In this document: piece after piece, positions 12,075 through 23,456 of the stretch
Numbering within the stretch: position 1 is the first letter of the stretch
How the letters are laid out: each line of letters begins with the position of its first letter
DNA from: Umbelopsis ramanniana AG
Lineage: Eukaryota; Mucoromycota; Umbelopsidomycetes; Umbelopsidales; Umbelopsidaceae
DNA length: 64,000 nucleotides
Direction: 5' to 3'
Assembly: GCF_025399195.1 (NCBI RefSeq)
Contig: NW_026252112.1
Coordinates: 186,001 to 250,000 of the forward strand
Notes under the pieces: model-generated
Told to the model about the DNA's origin: nothing
Database searches by the model: none
What the model saw: only the letters and a program-made list of their open reading frames with translations
Position numbers and translations under genes: made by a program

Positions 12075-13487
12075 ACAAAGGTTTCCTCAGAGTTTGCACT
12101 TGGCATATGTAGGCAGGTCCTATAGCCATTAGACGACGGCTTCGTCTGTATAACCGATATATAAATTTTGTGTTCTGTTTCTTTTTTTTTTATGTTTCGT
12201 ATAAATCATGTATTGAGAAATGGTTCGCGTCGATTGGTTCAAGATGACAAACAGTTTGGGTTCATTTCAGTTCACAAACATGGTATTTGACAACGTCAGT
12301 GCACTGAAGACCACGTTGGGTTACACAGTACCGATGTCCTGTTCGAAGTTTGGCGGCCGCTCAATTATCATTACGTGGATTGGAGGGAGGGTTTCCACAA
12401 TATTTTTATGTGGAGGTGTTAACATGATTTGGTCAAAACTGATTTGACATGTTGCCATGAAGCAAGGTACGTGAAACCAATTGCTGATCAAACATAAAAT
12501 CTGAGAAAAGGAATTACATTGGCGCACCACTGAATACAAAAGGAAAATAGTTTACATTGGACGCACGCCATTGTGGCTTTGAAAGAAATAAAACAGTAGA
12601 GTTCCACATTTCAACTCAAGTGAACAGTATCAATGTGTATCGCAAAAGAACATAAATGTTGTTCATTTTGCCAGGTAGTTACTTTCCAGATGCCATAGAC
12701 AGAGGCTGGTAACCCCCCATAGCCTACAATATGAAACCTTTGACACATTATCCTTCCAAAATCACTGAGGAACAAACAAAAGCTTTGTCTTAACCTCTGC
12801 TTTTAATTGGAATAAGGCGCTACTGCATAAACAATTCTGGATATTCTCAGTTGCAAAATATACCATTTTGGAATACCATCTAGGCTTCTAGTCGAGTTGT
12901 ATTCCCAGATTAACCGCTGCTATCTGTAAATTGTTCATTCCAGTAGTCTTTGACGGTAAGTACAGAGCATGTCTCAGCCGGCAAAAATGATGCCTTTGGA
13001 TAGACGATTTGAGCGATGTCTCACCACCGGACTGGGCTGACGTTGTGAACTGACGCACCAAAGGAAAACCGACAAAGCATATTGGTTGGTAATAGCTTTA
13101 TTTTCTTACTCACTTCCTAACGAAGTATCAATTCACTATGGTCCCGCATTTCTGATTCTCTGGTTGTAACAAACCATCCAGGCGCAATTCGACGACAAGA
13201 AGCTAACTTCTTGGTATATAAAGGCTTTACTAATACGTTAAAAAGCACCACTTTGGCAAGATCCAAGATGTCAAATCACAACTGGAGCTTTGTCACAGAT
13301 CAACCATTCCAAAATGGAGAGGGCTTGGAAGAAGTTCGCATATGCCGTGTTTACTAGCCAAACTCGTTCTGGCCGTGCATTACAAGTCGTGTAGATCACC
13401 CATAGAGAAGTGTACCCAAAGTGATCCATGTATCTACTGCCGAGAGATAGGATGGAGCTTGGCTCATGTTTTCGTGGATCCCATAGC
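12075..13487. other. Convergent intergenic gap with a TATA-led short ORF
   Basis: 1.4 kb between the kinase and ARMC7 3' ends. No known gene is visible. A strong TATATAA at 13215-13221 precedes an ATG at 13268 opening a 29-codon ORF (13268-13357); whether it is expressed is unknown. Confidence 0.4.
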
Positions 13488-14401
13488 TCACGATGACCGC
13501 TGTCGCTTTGCTAATGGTTCTTTCATTGGTTCATTGGATTCTTCTGAAAGCTCTTCTGCTGATTCTTTCAGCACTTCATCTGACGTTAGTTTTTGTGCAT
13601 CGAAAAAGAAGTCCTCGAGAAAGATACTACACATGTTGTGTAAAGGGACGTTGACATTTTCCGAGCTGCGCACACCCTCCAATGCGATTTTCAACTCAGA
13701 AGAAACAATAGCTTTTGAAAATCGTCAGAAGAGTCCTCAATAAGGTTCGTTATTACGACAAATTAGACTTACAGTTTATATTGTCTGGCGTACAGATATG
13801 CCACAGAAGACAGACGGTTGACAACAGAAATTCAGAGGTATACTTGGTGTTGGCCAGAATAATCTGTTTGCACAAGCCGATAACCACTTCGTCGTTGGCG
13901 AGGCGCTGTTGCACGCGGCGATCTTTGAGCATCGTTGAATTAGCTCCATACAATTCAGAACTTTCACAGCATAGATTATTATGAGCTTACCTAGTGCATT
14001 GTTGCACAGGCCGAACACACCAATTCGCTGAAGCTCATCGTCACCTCCAGGATTTGATAGAGCGTCTGGTACAAAGTGCATTAGATATCGCCCATGTGAG
14101 TCTCGCCTTATCCCGTTCTTACCTATAAATAATTCTACAACTCCCTCTTGATAGAGCCATCCATAGTTTATTGGATCATATGCAAAGTTGCCTAACGTAG
14201 CTAATATTTTCCGCTTAGTGTCTGAAAATCGGTTTACATTAGATCTTGTTGTCATGTTAACAGAGAATGCACATATTACAAGCCTTAGCTACCTGGTGTA
14301 TCAGCTTTCTTGTATTCCTCTACGAGTTGTTGCAAGTACTCTTGTCGGGACTGGCCATCGCGACCTCGGCGGCGTTGAATGTGAGTGAAGGTCTGAAACA
14401 T
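13488..14401 (-). CDS. ARMC7: Armadillo repeat protein ARMC7-like
   Basis: Five exons on the minus strand: 14401-14293, 14221-14123, 14065-13991, 13943-13773 and 13711-13488, giving 225 residues (human ARMC7 198). Joined sequence shows EYLQQLVEEY, then LATLGNFAYDP (human has LANLANFAYDP), IGVFGLCNNAL, an armadillo-type helical stretch, and IFLEDFF near the end (human IFLEDFC). The tail is acidic and ends KRQRSS, resembling a nuclear localisation signal. Human ARMC7 has been reported with spliceosomal proteins; the same role here is inference. The start lies 82 bases from the divergent PPR gene. The last two introns use less standard acceptors, chosen because only these keep the family frame. 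Confidence 0.85.
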
Positions 14402-14483
14402 AAGGTTAGAGTGTGAAATTCAAAAAGTGGCTTGGTTTCGTTCACTGTTAATCTTTCAATACCATATACCCAAATTCACTTTC
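14402..14483. promoter_or_regulatory. Divergent promoter ARMC7 / PPR gene
   Basis: Only 82 bases separate the two start codons of the divergent genes, so regulatory sequence is shared or overlaps the other gene's 5' UTR. No TATA box is evident. Confidence 0.6.
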
Positions 14484-16360
14484 ATGCATCGCCTGTACAG
14501 GGTGCAAACACGGCAATGCATGTCAAATTCTTTGCCTACGCTTTCACAGGCGTCACTTTGTCAAGGGAATAAACTAGCATCAGCGTTTTCCTACACAACC
14601 CGGAATTCACCATGCCTGGAAATGACATCTTCCATTGTTCGACCGACCTCAGGAACGTCTAGAATGCCGTGGGCAGTGTCAGTAGATTCTCATAGATATG
14701 GACGCAAATGTCTTTTGTCGACGTCGACGAGATTCTCGGTGCAGAACACTCGCAAGCCATCGAACAAGTATCAGCAAAGACAAGAAGCAACTGACGATAT
14801 AAAGCGAAGAACACTGGCCAACCTGTTTCGAGCCATAACAAAAGAAGACAGCGCGGAACGGAAAGAAAAGTTCAAAAAGGCAGCACGCCTTTGCTATGAG
14901 CTCAGAGATAAAAGTCTAACTCTTCAACTGCTGGATCAGATGGAAGTGGTTAATTGCCCACCAGACGACGACACCTTGAGGTTCATGCTAATGGTTAGTA
15001 TCTGGCTTATCATCATTGTCCAGAATGAATCATTTGTTGACTCCAAAAAATGATCATAGGTTGCTGCACCAAATGGAGATGTACTGTTTCAATCGCAAGT
15101 GTTGTCACGAGTTGGTGGTATGGCTAGATTGAACTCGGGCGAACTTTACGATGCCTTGATACAGGCCATGTGCTATAACTTGGAGTTGGAACGCATCTTA
15201 GATAATTTGGACGAGATGGAGAAGAAGGGTGTAACACCAATCCGCACTAGCTATATCTCGGTATTAGAACTTGCTCTCAAGTTTGAAGATGCCTCTACTT
15301 CCATGTTTATCCTCAACGAATTAGAAAAGCATAACATGATCACCGAGGAATATCAAAATATATACCTTAAAGTGTTAAGGTGCGCAGCATTAGCCGAGGA
15401 AGTAAGTGATGTTGATGAAATGCGATTCTATGAGCCGTATGTTTACTTACGTGTACCGACTTTTAGTTGAAAATCGCCATTCATTGCTGGGACAAAGGTG
15501 TGAAGGAATTTCAGCTAACGCCAGACCACGGAACGATGACATACCTTATGCTTTTATCCGCCAAATTGGGTAGCCCAAGGCTAGGAAGCCAAGTGCTCGA
15601 GGAAATGGGGAACAACGGCTTGGCGTACTCTGAGCATCATCTTGCCGCCTTACTCCAGGCTTTTTCAATGTCTGGTGACCTCAAAGGCGCATTTAGCATG
15701 CTGCAAATTATGGACTCGGCCGGAATATCCACTCGAAAAGAAACAGCATTGCCTATTCTTCATCAACTTGGAACCAACGTCGCATCCATCGAAAAGGCTA
15801 TATATTTACTAAAGGAGCTACACACTGAAGGCAAAGGCGTGCATGTCGCAGGATTCAATAGTGTGCTATATGCTGCAGCCAAAGCAAAGCGACTTGATTT
15901 GGTGAAAGAAACGTTTTCCCTCGTTAGTCTGTTTGGCATCAAGGCTGACATTGACACCTATAACTGCTTATTGGATGCCAGTATCTTTTCAACGGATTGG
16001 GAGTATGGAAACCATGTATGGGATCTCATAAAGCACGCAAAGGTCAAGCCAAACAGCACAAGCTATAGCAAAATGGTTGTCCTTTGCTGCACCCAAGATG
16101 ACTACGAAGACTGCTTCCGATATCTGGAGGAAATGAAATATTTCAAGTACGTGCCACTAAGGGGCTGCTACCAGATTCTGATAAAGAAATTAGCCAGTGC
16201 GAGGGATGATCGAGTGCATATCGCTATCGAAGACATGCGGGCGTCGGGATATGAAGTTCCCCCAGCCATCAGCGCCTTGGTTGCCCCGACATCCACTGAT
16301 GATGTCCAACAGGGTAGCGGTATAGCGCTAGTGAATAAAGGCTCTACCGCTTCTCAGTAG
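14484..16360 (+). CDS. Mitochondrial pentatricopeptide-repeat (PPR) protein
   Basis: Exons 14484-14993, 15060-15401 and 15467-16360 give 581 residues. The N-terminus is rich in Arg/Ser and lacks acids (MHRLYRVQTRQ), as expected for a mitochondrial presequence. The rest consists of PPR-type helical hairpins about 35 residues apart: LYDALIQAMCYNLELERI, YLMLLSAKLGSPRLG, GFNSVLYAAAKAKRLD and TYNCLLDASIFSTDW are recognisable repeat starts. PPR proteins bind organellar RNA for processing, stability or translation. The specific target is not deducible and the protein is not assigned to a named yeast gene. The start was set at the first ATG (14484); the upstream frame lacks ATG. Confidence 0.8.
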
Positions 16361-16563
16361 CGTGGGCACTCGATGGGACATCTTTTTATGTAAACGAATA
16401 TTAGACAGCAACTGTAATTACGACGATAATGGATGTGGACTCACATACACGCGCACTCATGTACTATAGACAAATTCATCAAAGAAACTAACATCCTAAT
16501 AAAAAAAAACAATAGCACCCTTTACAATACAATATAAAAAAAGAATATCTCAGTGGGCAGGCG
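16361..16563. other. Convergent 3' gap
   Basis: About 200 bases between convergent genes with A-rich tracts near 16500-16545; likely shared polyadenylation region. Confidence 0.4.
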
Positions 16564-17052
16564 TTAAATGGATTCTCCATATCTCATGGTCCAGCAAAGC
16601 AGTTCTGCACGTGAGCTAGTGATGGACTCTACAGCTACCATTAAATCCTCTGAATCAGCTATTATCGAGTAGTTTCCGTCTGCATCGAGGTATTTGAGAG
16701 AGTGAATACTGTCATCGTTGAATTTACGTTGTAACCTTCCCAGCAGGGCTGGCCAGTGTTCAGCTTGCGGTGAGTGCAGCAGTAATCGAACATCTTTTGA
16801 CCCATTCTTGGCTAGATAGGTTGTTAGCATTCGCACGCTCTGACTTGGTTGCTTTGGGTATAATGATGGAGATGTGGGATATAATGTGGATTGAGTTGTA
16901 AAAGTGGAAAGGGTATCGGAGCGTTTGGGTGGTTCATGCTGTTTATTCGATCCAGGAAGCGGTTAAAAAATGAGGAGTACATTCATTTCATAGGTCATTC
17001 TTTTTACCAGATATCCCATGTTGTAATCGCTATTCTTTGGTTCAAAAGTCAT
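16564..17052 (-). CDS. Small PB1-like domain protein, copy B
   Basis: Two exons, 17052-17008 and 16938-16564, give 139 residues. The intron (donor GTAAAA) is phase 0 and removes an in-frame stop, matching the structure of the neighbouring copy A. Residues about 15-50 are Ser/Thr/Pro-rich. The C-terminal 85 residues resemble a PB1 domain: KDVRLLLHSP strand, a helix around LLGRLQRKF, then LKYLDADG...ADSEDLMVAV, which fits the acidic OPCA motif of type I PB1 domains. The protein is adjacent, same strand, to a related gene (copy A), so the pair looks like a tandem duplication. The fold call is inference from pattern; partners are unknown. Confidence 0.65.
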
Positions 17053-17256
17053 GGTAAATGAAAAAAAAAATGGATAGAAGAGAAAAGAGGCCGAGGGGGA
17101 AACCTATCATCCGTCAGAGCTTATAAAAAAGCACGATTTCTATTTTCTGATTTCACTCGCAGCAAAAATCCCTCTGAGCCATTTTGCGCAACCCAGTCAC
17201 TAAGCCTTCTGGAAATGCGCAGCCCGACTCTCTTGTGTAATGACCTTTTATTTGTA

Positions 17257-17864
17257 TTAAAGACTGGCTTGCCGTTGCATCGTCCAAAACGTATGAGCAG
17301 CGACATCTACCTCCAAGTACAAGGCAACTTCGAGATCCTCATCATCTCCTACCACTATCTCTATTCCATCCCTGCTGAGATATTTCAGTCTGTTTATAGT
17401 TGGGTCGTTGAGTTTGTGCTGAATTCGTGTGATTAGGCTAGAAAATTTATCTTCGTCTGGAGAAAACATCATTATTCTTGTATCGTTGTTTCCATCTTTA
17501 TCTTGATGAGAGATGTGTAAGCGCTGCTTTCCTCTTTCTGGGCTTTGTGTCATATAGCTGACTGATGATGGTGACGACGAGTATGTAAAGGCGCCTGGTG
17601 AGTGCGGGCGTTCCGAGCTGCTATCCGGTGAGCGGAGAAGATCATCTGTATTTACTGAAAGGCTGTGCTGTCTGTATAGATCTGGGGAAGTGGTTGTAGT
17701 TATTATTACAGGAGCATCAATTGAATTTTGATCATCAGGCGTATTCTACAGAGAGAGGGGGGAGTGAGTTGTGAAACAGGGCATCAATGGTCATTAAATC
17801 AACTTACGGGAATCCAGTGATCATTTGATATTAACCATGGCGAATGAGACTGTACAGAATACAT
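17257..17864 (-). CDS. Small PB1-like domain protein, copy A
   Basis: Two exons, 17864-17808 and 17745-17257, give 181 residues. A short first exon (19 codons) with a phase-0 intron mirrors copy B. Residues 20-95 are Ser/Thr/Pro-rich, with likely phosphosites (SPDSSSERPHSPG). The C-terminal half carries the PB1-like domain: TRIMMFSPDEDK, ITRIQHKLND, then LKYLSRDGIEIVV and DDEDLEVAL, a clear OPCA-type acidic cluster. The core aligns with copy B (xLKYLxxDG...xxDEDLxVAx) but identity outside it is low, so duplication is old or the copies diverged fast. The family is unnamed; a scaffold or adaptor role is only a guess. Confidence 0.65.
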
Positions 17865-20800
17865 TTAAAAGTAGGTATATGTATTGGAAAGTTTGGAAGA
17901 CAAGAAAAAGAGTGAAAAGTTAGGGTAAGCCAAAGTGGAGAAAATTTCAACAATCCCTGTTTCCCCGCTTCCCGTCATACAAATTGGCGGCCATGTGTTT
18001 AAGGTGCAACTAGTGGTACCGAACCATAAATTCTCGCCGCCTAATTTTATTCCAGATTTAAGGATTCAATATGATAACGGCAACCGTTGATTCGTGGACC
18101 CTAAAGTTATCTCCATCGTCTTGCGCTATACTTTCGGCCATACTATCACAGGTCATGGATTACTAAGAATGGCCAATAGGCGGGTTCAGCTGCAGAGATG
18201 CGTGTTTTGGAACCATGTGAACCCAAAAGAAAAGTGTCAGCACTTCCCAAATCAAAACTGACCCGTACAGCAATGAATATTTTTCTTTACCTTGGTACTA
18301 GCAATATAACATGGTTATTTTGAACAACGTTTATATGACTTTCATACCAGCTGTTGCCAATATATGAAATTATATTTCTTCTGGAGTGCCTAAACATTTC
18401 GATTTATGTCTCAATGAGTAGTTCCAAAGAAGTTAGATTAGGGAAGATCACGTTGACTCTTCAATTACGGAAGCAATTTCTTGATGGATCTGAAACCATA
18501 GTAGAAATAATTCGATTGACTATGTTCAGTATTATGAAGCAAATTTGAAGGTAACTAAAACAAAAGGAAGTACAAAGTGAAAACTGCCTATGTTTTGACT
18601 TGGTATTCGGTATTCCGAGAGTACTCGCCAAGAACTTCCTAATCATGTCATGGTCCAATCCATTTTTTTTTAGTATGTTATATATTTTAGCCAGGGACAA
18701 TGATGATGATCTCCATCTTGAAGAAGACACCTTTGAAGCGCTGGATAATTCATTGATGCAAGAAAACTAACCAGTCACTTAAATGTGATATTCTGAACAC
18801 ATTTGTTTCCTCTCATTTCAACTATCGCCTGAATAGTACATCAAACTACAGTGAACTAATACTGATTTCTGAATCAAAAAAATATAGGATGGAAACAATT
18901 CCTTTGTTACAACAACTTCTTTCACCTATCTTACATTTGCTATTGAGCTCTTCTGAATTTTCACATAGTATGCTTTGCAAGGCCGATAAAGCAACCCACT
19001 GATAGCTTAATCGCCTTTGCCGACGCTACCTTTTATGGGAAATACATGTAATTGTGTCATAAAAATAAAAGACATACCCCTTTCTGTACCTTTAACACCA
19101 AATGTATTAAATAGGCTATCCATGCGAAGAGCCATATGCTGGGGAGTTTGTAGATGTTGCTGGGTGTTTTGAAGCCTGCGTCACTTAGGCATTCACCGGA
19201 GAAAATCAACATTAATGCTCGCCACTAAGGTGAAATTCGTCATTCATCCCCAAAATTCAGCCTACCTAGTCTTGCCTCTCAATTGTACTAGCGCTGAGAA
19301 GGACAAGTCGGTATGTTGAGATAATGCCGCATTAGATTTGTCGAGTTAAGACGTTTAATAGCAGGCGATGACGATTATGAAATAATGAGAGAAAATGATA
19401 TAAAGAAGTAAAATGGCAGAGCAATGTACTCGACTAAGAAATGGGTGGAATTGAGTTGGGGAAGGGTGGAATGTAGAACGACATTCATGTCGTTCTCAAT
19501 ATTGAAATATTGATTCGGGGGTACAAAGAAATGTTTAAAAGTCCGCTGGGTCAAAAACTTTTAACTAGACTATGGCTTTGAAAGTGCATGTTGTATCATG
19601 TAAGCTCATTAATGCTCGATTCTGTCTTCTATACTATAGAAACTTGTCGTCTAATTTTTGATTTCTGAACTGAAGTGCTGTATTTTTCGCTGCGATTTCA
19701 CCTGAGCAAGAGCAAAACGTTATAGCTATTACTTCCACTCTGGAGAGTCATGAGATAGAAACATTGAAAGGCTGTACGAACACCAGCCTAGCTATACTAG
19801 TATGTGAGATATTCATAAATCCTTGAAATTTTTGGATTTTTCTGTCGAAATAGACTTCTGCAAAAGATTCGTTGAAGTCCATCGGCCGTCCGAATATGAG
19901 CCTGGAGATCTCCTTCCCAACCAACTCTACTCAGGCTTCAGACACGATTAAAACACTGTAATACATATTTCACCAGCATAAGATAGCCGACGCTATCCAC
20001 CACACGTCTTTAAAATTGTGTTCTTTCGAAAGGCAAGGTGGAACTTACTACAATCTTCAGTAATAGTGACGGATCCCGGTTACATCCTTTGTTAAGTGTA
20101 GTGTGCGACTCGCTCTTTGGATACCTCGTATACGAAATTTGACGTTCTGGTGTGATAAAACAGATATGCTGTAAATTGCATAATAATGCTCTCAACTTCG
20201 TCCCTTAAGTTGACCAAATCAATGAAATCACCCTAGGACCTAAAAATACTGAGCTTTTTAAGAGGTAGGCTCAAGAAAGGCTTTGTGAACCCAATATCTT
20301 GGCTTAATTGGTACCTGTCAAACCGAACTAATTAAATGTAGCCAGACACAGCACCTTGATACTACATTCACATTTCGATGATGTTATTGGGAGAATATTT
20401 ATATTCTTCTCCTGATTGTAATGAACTCGCATGGTAAGGTACAGAGAGAGAGGTGCGCGCAGAAAATAACTAAAAGCGCAACATGTTTTCATTAGGCAAT
20501 ATAATTTACATCACAAATGGCAGTTTTACGCTAGGTTTACAGAGAAATAAGGCTTGCGCCTTCCCAAATATGTCATCTCTCCCGCCATTCATGATCTCAA
20601 AGAAACCTATTTACAGACCACTTTTTGCGAATCTAATCATCCAAGAAATATGCAGACGTATACTGAGATTGTGTAGCCATATTAAGGCGACCATATATCA
20701 TAGTTTTTCAGTGGACGCTATGACTGAGAAATCGATTGCACAATCGCCCTGGTTACCATTTACTACTTCCTACAAAGGTCAAAGTTGCCTCTGTCCTACC

Positions 20801-22560
20801 ACAGCATGCGAGAAAGATAACAGTGGGTAGACCCTGTATGTTTTTCCCGTCAAGAATCCTCAACTTGAAGTCAAACCAACTTTGTCAACCCTAGCCTACT
20901 AGATACAGCCTTCGGTGAGGAATGCGTCATATCTACGGTATCATTTTCTCGTACCAAATTATAAAGGACTATTTTATTAAGAATGGCACAATGTCATATA
21001 CTCGAACAGCAAAAGGCAATAAGGTTGGCTTGTCATACTTGGGAACGGGAGCTTTAAAACTGTCAGGCGAAAGAGGTGCATTTTCAAACTCCGAATGAAT
21101 GCCTTTTGATCTCGTCAACTATACTTCTCGTGACATGGCATTATGCGTCACTGTTGAAGGGTATTCTGGCAAGGTCGATGTCATAGTAGCATACGTCAGT
21201 TGGAAATAGTTTTCCCGGGACAATATAGACCTTAAGAGCTTTGTATCTTTTGCTTCATGGTATGGGGTACAATCAAAGTGCTATGGTGGGCTGCGCAAAG
21301 TTCACCGGATTCTGACAAACCAAAAACCGCGTCCGTATCGCATAAATAGACCGAATAAGTCCAAAACTCTCTCGTATCCCACAATTTTTGGTGTTCTGAA
21401 AATAGTCATTGTATATATCTCACTGGGTTATAGTAATTAGCTTCCAGGTCGAAAAGGACTTTCCAATACTTCCCGGGAGTATTCGGAAAGTTCCGGACTG
21501 TGGGTGTTGCCAGCACTACTAGTCCCTCCTGACTTTGGGTAGTCTTTCATAGAAGCGAGCCCTGGCAAGGTTCAGCTGAGAAAGACTGCGAGTTCCGAAT
21601 TGGCGGCCGACAAGGACGAACTCGGGCGTGGGGGGTAATGGTAGCCGGAGAGCCATCTGATGAGACCTGTGGCAAGGTCGAAACCCCATAACTTTTTTCC
21701 CTCTCCAATGCAAAATAAAATATTGTCAGACTTTAATGCTTTATTATCCCAGGTGAATTATTCGTCAAATACTTGTGTAAATACATCGTTCTCTGTAGAC
21801 TAACTGATATGAGACCGACAAGTCATGAAGCTGTACGCAAGCGTCGTCTCATTCCAATAATCGATTCGAGCTTGTGTGCCTATTATAGTACCATGGCACT
21901 TACTCATTCAGCAAAAGTTCTGGAAAGAGGTCTTATTCAAAAGGTGAGGATATTCTCCAGTAACATTTCATCGATATGTTGAACTGATTTCATACTTTTC
22001 GTTGTCGCTTGCAATATTAAAAAAAATTTTCTTCCAGAGTTAGTTTTACCACTCGTAGAGCTTCACATGCTATGTTTTCTAATATCTTACATCTTGAGCT
22101 TGATGCCTAATAGCAAAGAAACGATACTTTGAAACAAGTGAGTCGTATAGTCTAGCACGTATGTACTGGTGTACAGATAGCATATGAAACAATAGAATTG
22201 GGAACGACTCTTGATTCTTCAAAAGCGTATGCGTCCTGCAGCTGAACTTTGCATGGTCTATTCCATTTTATTTTTTTGAGCTATGATGCTCTGGATTCGA
22301 ATGCTGCCTTGCAATAAAATAACGGCACCATGTTGGAACATGATTCTGTTGAAAGAAAGTACATCATGATGGTAAATAACAACTTCAGCCAATAGTGAAA
22401 ATGAAATTGTCTAAGACATCCTTTGCATTTTGACTAGTATGTCAATGAAGATGCTATGCAAAGGCTATCAGTTTAATTAACAAGCATCTTAATGACACTC
22501 AATGTTATCTATGATACAATATTAGATAGGAAGGAAAGAAAATAATACATGGTTAAACAT
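17865..22560. other. Gene-poor AT-rich region
   Basis: About 4.7 kb without a convincing gene. Short ORFs show no domain. At 18563-18770 the forward frame is open and ends in an acidic stretch (DNDDDLHLEEDTFEAL), possibly a decayed 3' exon. An imperfect hairpin sits at 21456-21494, followed by a GC-richer island (about 21495-21700). No terminal repeats of a full transposon were recognised. Confidence 0.5.
21456..21494. repeat. Imperfect 39-base inverted repeat (hairpin)
   Basis: Arms GGACTTTCCAATACT and AGTATTCGGAAAGTTCC flank a central CCCGGG. About 18 base pairs form with three single-base bulges. It could be a cruciform/hairpin or a remnant of a transposon terminal repeat. Confidence 0.7.
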
Positions 22561-23456
22561 TTATAATGATCTCGTCTCAACTGAAGACTGATCAGTCATG
22601 TCACTACGCTGACTCTTTGAATGTGAAAGCAGTTTCTTGCTGGATCTGAAACTATAGCCCGAACTAGCTCGACTTTTCAATGATCCTTGATCTTCCAGAT
22701 CGTACATATCCTGCTGTTGACCCTTGCCGAGCTTATTGCGAGTGAATTTTGCTTTCAGCCATGATGCTGAGGATCCCAATGCAGCCTTGAAATAGTTTAC
22801 TGGTAGCATAAGGTAACCAATGACGGAGCTTCCGATTGATCTACTTGGCGTTGAATCACCGCAATTGTCTTGACCGTTATCAGGTTTTCTCTTGAAGATT
22901 GTACTCATCTTTACTCCAGTTTCACAGGCAAAAGCTTTAATCGATTTTGCCAACTTGACAACCATGGGGCTGATAATGATTACAGGCATGCTGAGGACAA
23001 AAACTGCTCCAATGGCCACCGGTATGCACATGATAGTAGAAAAGACCATCATAACGACTACGCCAGCATGGACGCCAACTTGTGCCATCAAGTATGAATG
23101 GTCGTGCAAGGCGTAGAAGCATGAAAGGGTTTGGCCAACAAAATAGTTTGCATTATCATCGACGTTATTCACGAAAGCAGTAGAGTTGAAATTGTTGCCC
23201 GGCAAAGTATAGTTGGCATACATATACAGGGTATTGTCGCTGTCGTAATGCATACTTGTGATGGTACAATTGGTGGGGGCGTAGTGAAGAGAGGAGTCGA
23301 GATCCTTGGCCGCTGCGTACATGAAGTAAACAGTCCCTCCACACCAGGCTAGTATGAACAGCGTAAAAAATGTACCTACAAGCAAAATATTAAGCCCAGA
23401 TCAAACGCTGAAGGTAATGAAGAATGTGACAACTTACTTCCTAGACACCCTAACAT
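22561..23456 (-). CDS. Two-pass membrane protein of unknown function
   Basis: Exons 23456-23438 (19 bases) and 23375-22561 give 277 residues. The joined N-terminus MLGCLGSTFFTLFILAWC begins a first membrane segment (about residues 7-28). Residues 30-105 look extracytoplasmic, with several Asn-glycosylation sequons (NCT, NYT, NST). A long hydrophobic region (about residues 108-150, GVVVMMVFSTIMC... to VIIISPMVV) follows, then a basic cytosolic tail of about 120 residues rich in Ser/Lys/Arg that ends in a Ser/Thr/Gln stretch. No family recognised. It could be a cell-surface or vacuolar membrane protein; function not assigned. Confidence 0.7.

Noticed and set aside
18461-18730. 89-codon minus-strand ORF
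   Set aside because: No domain, odd composition, and it overlaps a forward frame that ends in a more protein-like acidic tail.
21519-21713. 64-codon minus-strand ORF in a GC-richer island
   Set aside because: Looked briefly like a retrotransposon fragment, but no integrase, RT or zinc motif is present.
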